Positions 47,101 through 55,777 of a DNA stretch of 64,000 nt are shown here, piece by piece. How positions within the stretch are numbered: the stretch's first letter is position 1; each line of letters begins with the position of its first letter. This stretch comes from Halichondria panicea (lineage: Eukaryota; Porifera; Demospongiae; Suberitida; Halichondriidae). The stretch covers positions 6,505,205 through 6,569,204 of the forward strand of contig NC_087378.1 in the NCBI RefSeq assembly GCF_963675165.1, given 5' to 3'. Both the position numbers and the translations under genes were made by a program. The notes beneath the pieces are model-generated. The model searched no databases and was not told the origin of the DNA. It saw only the letters and a program-made list of their open reading frames with translations.

Positions 47101-48712
47101 GGTGGTCGCTTCATTCGTGTCGTGCCTGCGTGCACTGCAGGTAGAGGTGGTCGCTTCATTCGTGTCGTGCCTGCGTGCACTGCAGGTAGAGGCGGTCGCT
47201 TCATTTGTGTCGTGCCTGCCTGTGCACTGCAGGTAGAGGCGGTCGCTTCATTCGTGTCGTGCCTGCGTGTGCACTGCAGGTAGAGGTGGTCGCTTCATTC
47301 GTGTCGTGCCTGCGTGTGCACTGCAGGTAGAGGTGGTCGCTTCATTCGTGTTCATGCTTAGGGATTCAACCAAATAAACCACAAATGTTTGCTCTCTCCC
47401 CCCCCCCCCCCCCGAAAATTACCCGCTACATGTATACAGTATATTCAGTATGTACAGTATATTAATCTACTGTTAGTAGCTCTCAGCATCTTTCTTTAGG
47501 GCTTTATATTACCCCCCTCCAGTGACATCCCCATGCCGTTGGTGACATCAGGAGTAGAGCATGGTAACCTCAGAGAGCTGGCTCTGGCACGCATGAATGA
47601 CCTCGGTACTCATTGCCGTGACGTCAGAACCAGGGAGGTAGGCATCCAGGAGATCCATCACAAGGTCCGGCCCTACGAGGTAAGGGTGGCTATTATATGG
47701 CTAAAAGATTGTTCAAAATACGTGCTGCAGGTGGAACTGATACGAAGAGACTACGTAGCTAATGGTGGATGGGAGACCTTCCTCTCCTACGAGGATCCTC
47801 GGCAAGGTGACCACACCCACTCCCGTGTGGCGAGTGTACTTTAATATAAATGTTTTTTGACAGATATTTTGGTTGGACTACTACGGCTGAGAAAGTGTTC
47901 CCCCGACACTTTCAGACCAGAGCTAAAGGGAGGCGTGTCCATTGTGCGAGAGCTACATGTGTATCCTCTATATCGTGTTTGGTGTAAATGTGTGTAGTTA
48001 GTGAATTTGTGTTATTGTTTGTGGATACGTGGTGAGCAGTTTATGTTGTCGTCATCTTAACTTTACAACCAGGTATGGCAGTGTGGTTCCAGTGAGTGCC
48101 CGTGACCCGTCCAAGTTCCAACATCAAGGGTTCGGGATGCTCTTAATGGAAGAGGCTGAGAGAATAGCTTTTGAGGAGCATGGCTCCTACAAGATTGCTG
48201 TCATTTCAGGTACTCCCCCTCATGCCCCTCATGTACAAATGCACAAATGCATGCACACCTTCACCACACGCCCACACACCGTACTCTCCCTCATGTACAA
48301 ATGCATGCACACTTTCACCACACACCCACACACCGTACTCTCCCTCATGTACAAATGCATGCACACCTTCACCACACACCCACACACCGTACTCTCCCTC
48401 ATGTACAAATGCATGCACACTTTCACCACACGCCCACACACCGTACTCTCCCTCATGTACAATCTTTAATTGCATCCTTCCTCTTTCCAACACACACCCA
48501 ACAAATTAAATTATACTCCCTCTCAAATTAATCCCCTTACTTGTGTGTGAATGTGTGTTTTGTCTGGACATTCACACGCACCCATTTATATCACTCTTCC
48601 CATGCACCCACCCAACTACCCACCCACATGTACAGGAGTAGGGACAAGAAACTACTACAGAAAAATTGGATACGAACTGGATGGACCTTACATGTCTAAG
48701 ATTCTTTTATGA
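41131..48712 (+). CDS. ELP3: Elongator complex protein 3, tRNA-modifying radical SAM acetyltransferase
   Basis: Fourteen exons close into 550 codons (human 547): 41131-41152, 41678-41783, 42999-43208, 43508-43640, 44459-44613, 44963-45043, 45291-45498, 46325-46397, 46460-46580, 47523-47679, 47731-47806, 47864-47960, 48073-48209, 48636-48712. The radical SAM cluster [14 protein letters not shown] (Cys-x9-Cys-x2-Cys) is intact, as is [20 protein letters not shown]. The C-terminal GNAT acetyltransferase part has [20 protein letters not shown] and [16 protein letters not shown]3 is the catalytic subunit of Elongator, which starts cm5/mcm5 modification of wobble uridine 34 in tRNA. Exons are highly conserved, while introns 1, 2, 4, 7, 9 and 13 hold repeats or mobile elements. 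Confidence 0.97.
41233..41547. mobile_element. MITE in ELP3 intron 1
   Basis: About 315 bp with roughly 55-bp imperfect terminal inverted repeats: AGCTGCCGTGTTGAGAGTTG at left and CAACTCTCAACACGGCAGAT at right, with GGAAAGAGACTGG opposing CCAGTCTCTTTCC. The non-coding interior includes a CACACGCTAACTATTGC stretch. Confidence 0.85.
41795..42130. repeat. Minisatellite in ELP3 intron 2
   Basis: About nine units of 37-40 bp: GGTCACTAAGCCTGGGTAGC then AACACCACCGTGCACAGT. It is interrupted at the last unit by two MITEs. The sequence AAAGCCTGGGTAGC resumes at 42920, beyond them. Confidence 0.9.
42128..42552. mobile_element. MITE with TCTCATGAATCAGCCGCCC ends
   Basis: About 425 bp. The left end TCTCATGAATCAGCCGCCCT and right end AGGGCGGCTGATTCATGAGA match, as do GTCTGAGCACTTTAGT and its complement. 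The left repeat has a small insertion after CCCTTC. It inserted in the minisatellite array. No ORF. Confidence 0.85.
42567..42918. mobile_element. MITE with GACTCGCTGGCC ends, TA flanks
   Basis: About 350 bp with terminal inverted repeats near 58 bp (GACTCGCTGGCCACTCCCAT and the complement ATGGGAGTGGCCAGCGAGTC) continuing through TTGAGGATTGGGACTGGTCA. TA on each side. It lies directly after the previous element. Confidence 0.88.
43815..44039. mobile_element. MITE, CCGTATAGCG family, in ELP3 intron 4
   Basis: A 225-bp element with ends CCGTATAGCGCGAAATTTTC and GAAAATTTCGCGCTATACGG, flanked by TA. It shares the ends and the repeated CGAAAATT motif with 7225-7555. Confidence 0.9.
44053..44355. 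mobile_element. MITE with GTTTAGTTGGCGGCGGTGG ends
   Basis: About 300 bp. Left GTTTAGTTGGCGGCGGTGGC and TTAGCCTCGAATATGTTA are mirrored at the right by CATATTCGAGGCTAAGCCGC and CATCACCAACTAAAC. It lies 13 bp after the previous element in the same intron. Non-coding. Confidence 0.8.
45567..46137. mobile_element. MITE with microsatellite-bearing long inverted repeats, ELP3 intron 7
   Basis: Ends TTAACCCGAGGCGCGCCACA and (complement) GTGGCGCCTCTGGGTTAA. About 95-bp arms include GGTTATAGTAGTCGGTCAGT, a (GTCT)n tract and TGAGTTTACTCACCTGGATG. The right half contains a partial end of the CCGTATAGCG family (about 45888-45955). Related sequence occurs at 31780-31930. Confidence 0.82.
46644..47440. 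mobile_element. CCGTATAGCG-family element carrying a minisatellite, ELP3 intron 9
   Basis: The left end TACCGTATAGCGGGTAATTT is matched by GAAAATTACCCGCTAC at the right (about 47412-47427), followed by a decayed terminus. Next to the right end lies a poly-C run. The interior is almost entirely the tandem array at 46700-47350. Confidence 0.7.
46700..47350. repeat. 44/46-bp minisatellite inside the intron 9 element
   Basis: About 14 units with GTGCACTGCAGGTAGAGGTG, GTCGCTTCATTCGTGTCG and TGCCTGC. Units differ by presence or absence of a GT (GTGTGCAC versus GTGCAC), giving 46- and 44-bp versions in mixed order. Each unit contains CTGCAGGTAGAG, close to adjacent splice acceptor and donor signals. 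Confidence 0.92.
48236..48462. repeat. 58-bp tandem repeat in ELP3 intron 13
   Basis: Four units of about 58 bp containing ATGTACAAATGCATGCACAC, TTCACCACACGCCCACACAC and CGTACTCTCCCTC. It directly follows the donor at 48210. Open reading frames through it are artefacts of repetition. Confidence 0.9.
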
Positions 48713-48916
48713 TTATTCATGGTATGTGACACATTTTGATTGTCCTGTGCAGACAGTGAATTTATCAAACAATGAAATTCAACATACATGACAATTCAGT
48801 TCTCGGTAAACCTGTGCATTATTGCTGTATCACAAACAGTCAGTATAATATTATGCTACACATACATGTATGTGTGAGTTTACGAACATTGGCACTCAAA
48901 CATCAGAGAGTGACCG

Positions 48917-50150
48917 TTAGCATGAGGGCCACTGTATGGGCCAGGCCTGCTCCCTCTTCCGCCCTCCTCCCATGGCCTTCCTCAGTCTCTTGCTCAGTGG
49001 AGGTTTGCATTCCTGCTGACACGAAGCACTCGGTAGGTTCAGGGGAACGTCTGTGGGTAGGGTGGAGTAACACATATATACAACCTCCCCAAAACTACGA
49101 TCGTTATGCATTTCACACATGGACAAATGTCGAGTAATAAGATAAAGTAGCTAGAAAAAGTGCTAGTTAAAAATAAAAATAAACTTAACGGTTTTGTGTT
49201 TATCAAAACAGAAAATCGGAATTTCTCACCAAATGGGCCTGGCTTGTACCCACTATACTTTAGAATAGTAGGACCAACTGAACTGAGCCCAAAGAACTGG
49301 ACCGGTGTGCGTTGGTCGTCCTGAGCGGTCCAGTATCCGTAGCATGGCTTCTCTGGGTCACTGGTTCCCGGGAACCACCAGGCATCACACTCCGTGTCCT
49401 GTAGGCAGACCACTTAATTTATTATCAGTGCATGATAATGTGGCACTTCTTACCCAAATCTGTTGCGTCCCATTGTACTGACAATTCTTCATCCAGTCAG
49501 GAGGAACTGCTGCCAACCCCTAGCCAACCACACATGATATAAAAACAAATTTCCAATAATTAAGTAACACGACTCTAAACCAACCTCCTCAAACAGACAG
49601 CACTGGTAATCGTCCCAACTAAGAGCTGTGTGGTTAACGAAGTACATACTGCCCTGTGTGGCTAAAAAGGTGCAGGTGTAGTTGTTTTTATCTGGCGACC
49701 CAGTGTCAAACAGAGGAAGGCACCAGTCTATGTAGTCTGCTCGAAATGTCTGCATTGTGTACAGAGTTATACTGATATGTGTACTTTGTACATGATTTGT
49801 TGGGGGAGGGGCTGGTTGAGCTACATGTACGTATTTCAACTCATCAACATTATACAGCTAAAGAGCCTAAGCTATACATGTATTTCAACCATCAACATTA
49901 TAATGATTGTACAGCTAAATAGCTTTAGCTCCCAGCTAACTTTTTGAGTATAGTTGTAGTACATAGCTCCTATTGATTGCCAATTGCCATACTGCTCCAC
50001 ATAGATAGTTAGCTGTACAGAGAACTGATCTGGCCAGGAAGGCACTGGTGGACTTGAGGCAGCTGCTGTATCTTGGTTACCTAACCCCAGTAGGAGCAAA
50101 CAGCACAGGAGTATCTCAACACAAGACGTCATCCTTGAGTCTAACATCAT
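48917..50150 (-). CDS. Secreted cysteine-rich protein, possibly ependymin-related
   Basis: Five exons: about 49942-50150, 49592-49752, 49454-49521, 49229-49400 and 48917-49052. The start has a signal peptide (CVEILLCCLLLLGLGNQDTA) followed by SWPDQFSVQLTIYVEQYG. Later segments include DWCLPLFDTGSPDKNNYTCT, DDYQCCLFEE, AAVPPDWMKNCQYNG, DTECDAWWFPGTSDPEKPCY and a basic C-terminus RKAMGGGRKREQAW. N-glycosylation sites are present and no membrane segment is seen. The Trp-Pro start, the paired Cys and the VPPDW segment remind me of ependymin-related secreted proteins, but this is a weak resemblance and the function is unknown. Tail-to-tail with ELP3 (205 bp apart). Confidence 0.65.
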
Positions 50151-50310
50151 CGCATCCCAGAGTGCAGTGTGAGATCATCCGGGGCCACGTACTTATGGCT
50201 ACAAGAGTGCATGACTACATCCGCTTTGCCTTTGACTCCCTCCCTTGTATATAACAGCACAGTGCATGCATGAATAGTAAAATCACCACAACAGCACAGA
50301 TTTGATCGAG

Positions 50311-53069
50311 ATGGTGACTGATTTCCTGTTTGTGTGTATCACTTTTAGTCTTGCTTGTATTGGGCATAGCCAAGAATGCAAGAAACATGTCGACTTCCCA
50401 CTCTATTACTGTGATCCTCAAAATCGTGAGTTGTGTTTTTTTTTAGTTATTATTCATTGCGATTTTCTCGAGCGTGGGACCCCTGGCGGAGAAGTTAACT
50501 GCAGACTAGACCTAATCATAGATGATACAGTACTATACTGACGTCGAACTATATCATCTATATATTCGTACTGACGTCAGTACTGTATCATCTACGAATG
50601 GATGATCCTACCACTCGTACCATAGTCTTATAATACGCAAATGTGCCTCGGCAGCTCAAGATAGTCGGGTGCCGCCGCCCTACCGTTACACAGAAGGAGG
50701 TCAAGCCTATCCACAGTTTTTGTTCTGCTAGCTGGTAGAGGGCGGCATCGCCCGACTAAAGTCTACTAGCTCGATCTCTGTAATGCCATAATTATACACT
50801 ATGCATTAATACAGTACTTTATGACTACTCCTCTGACTTGAATGGAAGAGTTGAGTTGAATTGTTCTAAAGACGAACGAAGTATTGAGGCCATGTTCAAA
50901 TCAGACGACGTTGATCTTAGAAACAGCGATTCAGCATTTATTTTGAACTGTTCTAATGAAACACATTTTGAGGTAAGTGGAGTTTACAAACTGTTTGACT
51001 TTTAGCCTTTAATATCTTTGCTCAACACAGATCTCTAGTTACTGCCGTTCAGTTGTAATTTTGGACTCGAATAAACCGGTAAACATTTCTTTTCATTTGT
51101 TGGGAGCTGTATCCTGTACTGTTTTTGGCTGCTACTCGTACTTTCAAGATTTTTATAGTCTTAATAGCACAGGTCAAAACTGCTATTTCCCAGAAATTGG
51201 AGACAACACACCATCAGAAACGGCAATTGCGTCTACATCATCAGTACAATTGGTTATGCCTACAAGCGCAACAGTCGCACCTATTGTCAGTGTTACGAGT
51301 CTTAGAGTTACCACGACAACACTATCTAAAATTGGAGGCACACCATCAGTAGGGGCAATTGCGTCTACATCATCATCAGTACCTACACATGAAACAGTCA
51401 CACTGGTTACTGACATGGTAGCACTATATACATTGATGGTAATCTTCATTGTTGTGATATTGACTGTCTGTATGATCGGGATTTTGAGTGCTGCAAGGTG
51501 GAGAAAAAACAAGTAAGTGAATCTATATGATTATATGGACAGCCATGACTCCAGACCTTCTGTACTCTGTGTAAATTACTTGTTATGCCTTGGTGCGCAT
51601 GCGCAAGCGAGGTATGCGGTAGTGTGTTTGTGTGTGTGTTGGTGTGTGTGTGTGTCTGTGTGTGTAGACTCCTACAGCTGCTCAAGGATCAATCAAGTGC
51701 AAGTAAGAGTTTCTATAGGCTTTTAGTCATGTTACTTGGATTTTAATTCGTGGATTTGAAAAATAATGCTTCGTTCTCGAGTTATGCCTAGTTTTGCTTA
51801 CTTGGAATGCCATTGCAGCCTTTTCAGAAGATTTCTGCTCTACTTAGTAGTTAACTCTGCACTAGAATATTAGCTATTGGTAGCTGCAAGAGTGAGAAAA
51901 GAGCTGCAAAGCTCTGCTGATGCAGCCATTAATTTTAGACTTGAACTTTGGCATTGATCGTTTTTAACAACAATCATGGTCGATCATTACCCACTCTTTG
52001 CTGGATTCTGCCTGCATGCACCTAATGTAGCCTCGAGACCAGCTGTTCGTTATCTGAAAGAACGTCTGGTCAAGTTCCAATGTAGCACATGTTCTATGGT
52101 CCAGGAATTTCTTGGACCGGTAATTGCCCGCACAAGGTGTATTACCCATGAATATCATTATGATGCTATAAAACGCTGACTCAGCTAGACAAGTTGCACA
52201 TTAGAACTTGACCAGGCGTTCTTTCAGATAACGAACGGCTGGTCTCGAGGCTACACCTAATGCATGATATATAGGTTGTGTATAAAGGCTATTAGTAGCT
52301 TTATGTTATGTAGCTTTGGCATCTCCACCGAGGCACCAGCACCAGCGGTGCTTTCATTAATTATTTAAGGTCTACCATTTACATTTTGTTCTTTATGTCA
52401 TATAGGTTTATGTTGAATCTTAGGACTGGGTATGGCCTTCAAGCAAATGTGAAACAGGTTTATAAGCCTATCACCGATGCCATGCTAAATATGAAGCTTC
52501 CGACTGCTACCTCTACCCTCACCATCTTTGATCCATTCAACTATAATAGCAGCTCAGAATCAGTCGGCACAGAAAACTCGAGGAGTGACTTTGACCTAAA
52601 CCATGACATCAGAAACCAGGTTGAGGCTATGATTATAGCTGCTCACAATGAGAGTGTGGGCTCTTCCTATCAAACAGAAGCACAAGGCAATGAGCTTTAC
52701 ATATCTTCACAATCTATCGATTATCTCAGAAATGGACAAGAATTTTCCACACAGAAATGGAAAAGCGATCACGACATTAATACAGCAGCGACAACATACA
52801 TTCAAGCACTTACAACACATGTCAGTGAACCTTATCTCATACATAAAAAAGACAAGCCTGAAAATTCAAAATCACAAGACTATGTGACTGCTCTACGCTA
52901 CACCAGCAACGAGGCTCTTTCAGAGAACGATTGCTCTCTATTGGAGGACTACCCCTTCAACAATGGTCATCAGCTGTCGAGCCATTCTTTCAGTAATGGT
53001 ATCACCAGGAGTGTCAGTAGTCAAAATATGAGTAATCTATCAAATGGACATGGCTATGTTTATGTGTAA
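50311..53069 (+). CDS. Orphan type I membrane protein with Ser/Thr stalk
   Basis: Four exons: 50311 to about 50426, about 50802-50973, 51032-51513 and 52408-53069. A signal peptide (MVTDFLFVCITFSLACIG) leads into a small ectodomain with several Cys and N-glycosylation sites (LNCSKDERS, ILNCSNETHF). Two diverged copies of a Ser/Thr-rich stalk unit follow (GDNTPSETAIASTSS; GGTPSVGAIASTSS), then one membrane helix (LYTLMVIFIVVILTVCMIGI) and basic stop-transfer RWRKNK. The cytoplasmic tail of about 220 residues has several Tyr, ending GHGYVYV. I recognise no family. A TATA-like TGTATATAA lies at about 50246. Intron 3 is filled by nested MITEs. Head-to-head with the preceding gene. Confidence 0.7.
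50515..50757. repeat. Two hairpins in intron 1 of the orphan membrane protein gene
   Basis: The first, about 50518-50594, has arms TAGATGATACAGTACT and AGTACTGTATCATCTA with inner CTGACGTC motifs. The second, about 50662-50757, pairs AGTCGGGTGCCGCCGCCCTA with TAGAGGGCGGCATCGCCCGA. Both resemble solo or very short inverted-repeat elements. Confidence 0.65.
51575..52365. mobile_element. MITE with CACCGAGGCAT ends, third intact copy
   Basis: Starts near TATGCCTTGGTGCGCATGCG and AAGCGAGGTATGCGG; ends GGCATCTCCACCGAGGCACC near 52320. The interior matches 25452-26075. Interrupted by the element at 52028-52253. Confidence 0.75.
52028..52253. mobile_element. TAGCCTCGAG...CTCGAGGCTA inverted-repeat element, 9-bp target duplication
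   Basis: A 226-bp element flanked by CACCTAATG on both sides (52019-52027 and 52254-52262). The arms are about 60 bp long (TAGCCTCGAGACCAGCTGTT, CGTTATCTGAAAGAACG) with near-perfect complements. Its host is the element at 51575-52365. Confidence 0.9.
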
Positions 53070-53384
53070 ATATTATGCCTGTGTAAACGTATATTGAATA
53101 GTGCCGACAGTGATGACGCACATAAATTGGTTCCACGTTTTCTACAGCAGTTTTTTTGTCCCAAACTTGCTGATTCAACACATACAAATTCATTTACAAG
53201 TTCTAGGTCTGTGAAAATTAATGGTCTGTGATGAACTTATGAACATCTTCACTTAGGCCAAGCATAATAATGTTTCACAGACTTTCATCAACAATTTATG
53301 GACCAGGCAGGCCAGTAAAGGGAGAATGAGTGAGTTTAGACTCTGTTAGGCTTCCCAAACGGTACTTGTAAGTTGTGGTGGTGA

Positions 53385-54070
53385 GTAGTTGTACTTAGAT
53401 GTATCTCAAGATTGGAACATTTCTAAGAAATTGTGCTGATACCATTGTATAGGTAAAAGAATAAGCTACAACATGATTCAAAAATATTTCCCCAAAAGTT
53501 GTTGTAGTGGGAAATAATTTTAGGAGATAATGGGGGTGATTGTAAAAAAATGTACGTAACATCAATTATCTCTGGAACTAAAGTATTTTTGGAAAAATTT
53601 TTCTTATCAAAAGTTAAACAATTTATTCAAGCTTACTCCGTATAATTTTTAGACCTTAGCCGTGAGATTTTCTTCAAATCTCTCCCTAACCGAAACGGCA
53701 CTAAAAACTAGCAATTTTGAGCACTGCGGAGGATGTGTAGATATTTAAGTAACATCGAATCTTTCATAAGATAGCCAAACTATCTCTAGATGTTGTGACA
53801 AAGTTCCAAACCTTAGCCGGAAACCGTTGGCCTTTTCTCTCCCTAACTGATTACCCACTATAACAATTGGGTACTGTTTTATTAATCACCACAAACCCAC
53901 CACCTTATGTTGTCATGGAAACAATTTTGGATATGTTGTAGCTTATTCATTCGCCTACACAATGGTATCAGCAGATTTTCTTAGAAATGTTCTAATCATA
54001 AGATATTTACATTTAAGTACAACTACTCACACATTTTTGGTATTCTACTCTTTAGACTGGATGCACTGTA
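53385..54070. mobile_element. Relative of the MITE at 13279-13983
   Basis: Shares ATGTATCTCAAGATTGGAAC, TTCTAAGAAATTGTGCT and the inverted partner TTTTCTTAGAAATGTTC. Its right end GGATGCACTGTA resembles the GCACTG-TA edge of the other copy; the left edge is unclear. Further short repeats, including a duplicated ACAATTTATxGACCAGGCAG segment (about 53292 and 54284), surround it. Confidence 0.7.
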
Positions 54071-54584
54071 AGCCTATAGTAGGTGATTGTGGGGTTTATT
54101 TTTTATTTTCACGAAGAGACCGGCTTGCATCTGTGAAACATGTAATTAAGCTTGGCCTTACCAAATACATACATACAGACAGACAAAATTTCAACGTTGA
54201 GCACTAGGTAGGGAGGCCCTGCTTTTTGTGTGATGTCATCCTTAGGCCGCCAACTTAATAACACGTTTCACGGATTTTCATCAACAATTTATAGACCAGG
54301 CAGGCCGGTAAAAAAAACATTTGGGGGAGTGGGAGTTTTTAGACTCTTAGGGAAATTGTTAGGCTTCCCAAACCGTACTGGTAACTTGTGGTAACAAATA
54401 TAAGGGGTATGGAGTGGGTGGTTGTGGTGGGTTGTTTCACAAAAAGAGACCCGCTTGCATCTGTGAAGCATGTAATTAAATGGCAGGCACTTATGAATAT
54501 ACCAAGCTATCTGGAAAACAGACACCACTCCGTAGAAGTGGAAAACAAACACTCTACACTACTTCCAGTATACTCATGATCTGG

Positions 54585-55560
54585 AGTACCACAGGGGAGC
54601 ATACTAGGTCCATACATTAATGACCTTCCAGAAATCATTCTTACCTCAAAGGTGTTCTTGTTTGCGGATGATACAAAGCTTCTCAAAACTATCTCCTCAC
54701 CTCAGAAGAAACAATTCCAATCTGACCCAAACAAAGTCACAAATTGCATGGTGCAAAAAATGGAACCTAAGTATGAAGAAACAAGTAGTACTGGAGGAGA
54801 CCAGCAGATCGATACCACATGCATATAGATGGAACCCACGGACAAATTCAAGGATCTCAGGATATTTGTATCAAATACACTACACTGGTCCAAACACTAT
54901 ATTCGACATAATAATGCTCAAAAGCCTATGGGGCTCTAAACCTTTAATATTAGAAGGACTGTTACAAGCAACAATGTTAAAAAAAAAAAGGAATTTATGT
55001 ATTGCCATATAGTCCGCTCTCACCGGTTATATACATAACTATGGAGGCCACTCCTTTTCAAAAACATCAAGCTTGAGAAAATTCAGAAGAGCCATTCAGC
55101 GATTACTAGCTATAGCTCTAAATGTTATAGAGGCTATAATTATTATAGCCTAACTTCCCTTAATTGGTATACTACCCCTAATGCATTGGATGGAGCTCAT
55201 GGATTTACTGTTCCATGGTTAAAAACCTCAAGCAACCACAACATCCACAAGATAACTTTAATATTCTCGACCACGTTCGCTTTGTTACTACATCGACTAT
55301 ATAGACTAGGCAGACCACAAGCCGGACTGGCCGGCCCACAATTACACCAGATGTAAGAATTAGGCATGTCACTTCTACTTTATCGAGTATAGTGTGTCTG
55401 TGGAACGCATTGCCGTGCATCAACTTAGAAATGTCGTATCATAGAATTGAGGAACATTTCACTTTGATGCATATAATTATTTTGGATCCACTTTACATGA
55501 GACATTGCATGCCCCAAACTGATGTGTATACTTACCATGTCAAATGTCCTTGTTCTATAC
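54585..55560 (+). mobile_element. Decayed non-LTR retrotransposon reverse-transcriptase fragment
   Basis: The segment opens SGVPQGSILGP then YINDLPE and continues to VFLFADDTKLLK, the reverse-transcriptase palm motifs of LINE-type elements. It then continues through frameshifts and stops to fragments resembling the thumb region (KFKDLRIFVSNTLHWSKHY). No endonuclease domain or intact frame is present, so the element is dead. A truncated left end and missing poly-A tail leave the family undetermined (jockey/CR1-like by feel). Confidence 0.75.
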
Positions 55561-55777
55561 ACCAAATAGTTTACCAGCTATATAGATTTCAAGACGGGCA
55601 ATGGGCTATACTTATTGTCACTAAAATTTACTATTTTTGCTCAGCACCATGCACTGAAAAGTTAATCCTGTGCATGCCACTCTATGTATATTTCCTGTCT
55701 TGTCTGGGGGAGACTGACTGTTAGTCCAGAAAGAACTATCATCCTCTTCTCACTGGCATTTAGCAGTTCAAGTTGCA

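Noticed and set aside
46676-47283. Overlapping open frames repeating [15 protein letters not shown]
   Set aside because: Artefact of the 44/46-bp minisatellite in ELP3 intron 9; frames jump with unit length.
48171-48531. Open frames after ELP3 exon 13
   Set aside because: Tandem repeat in the intron; the true exon 14 at 48636 restores the conserved ELP3 C-terminus.
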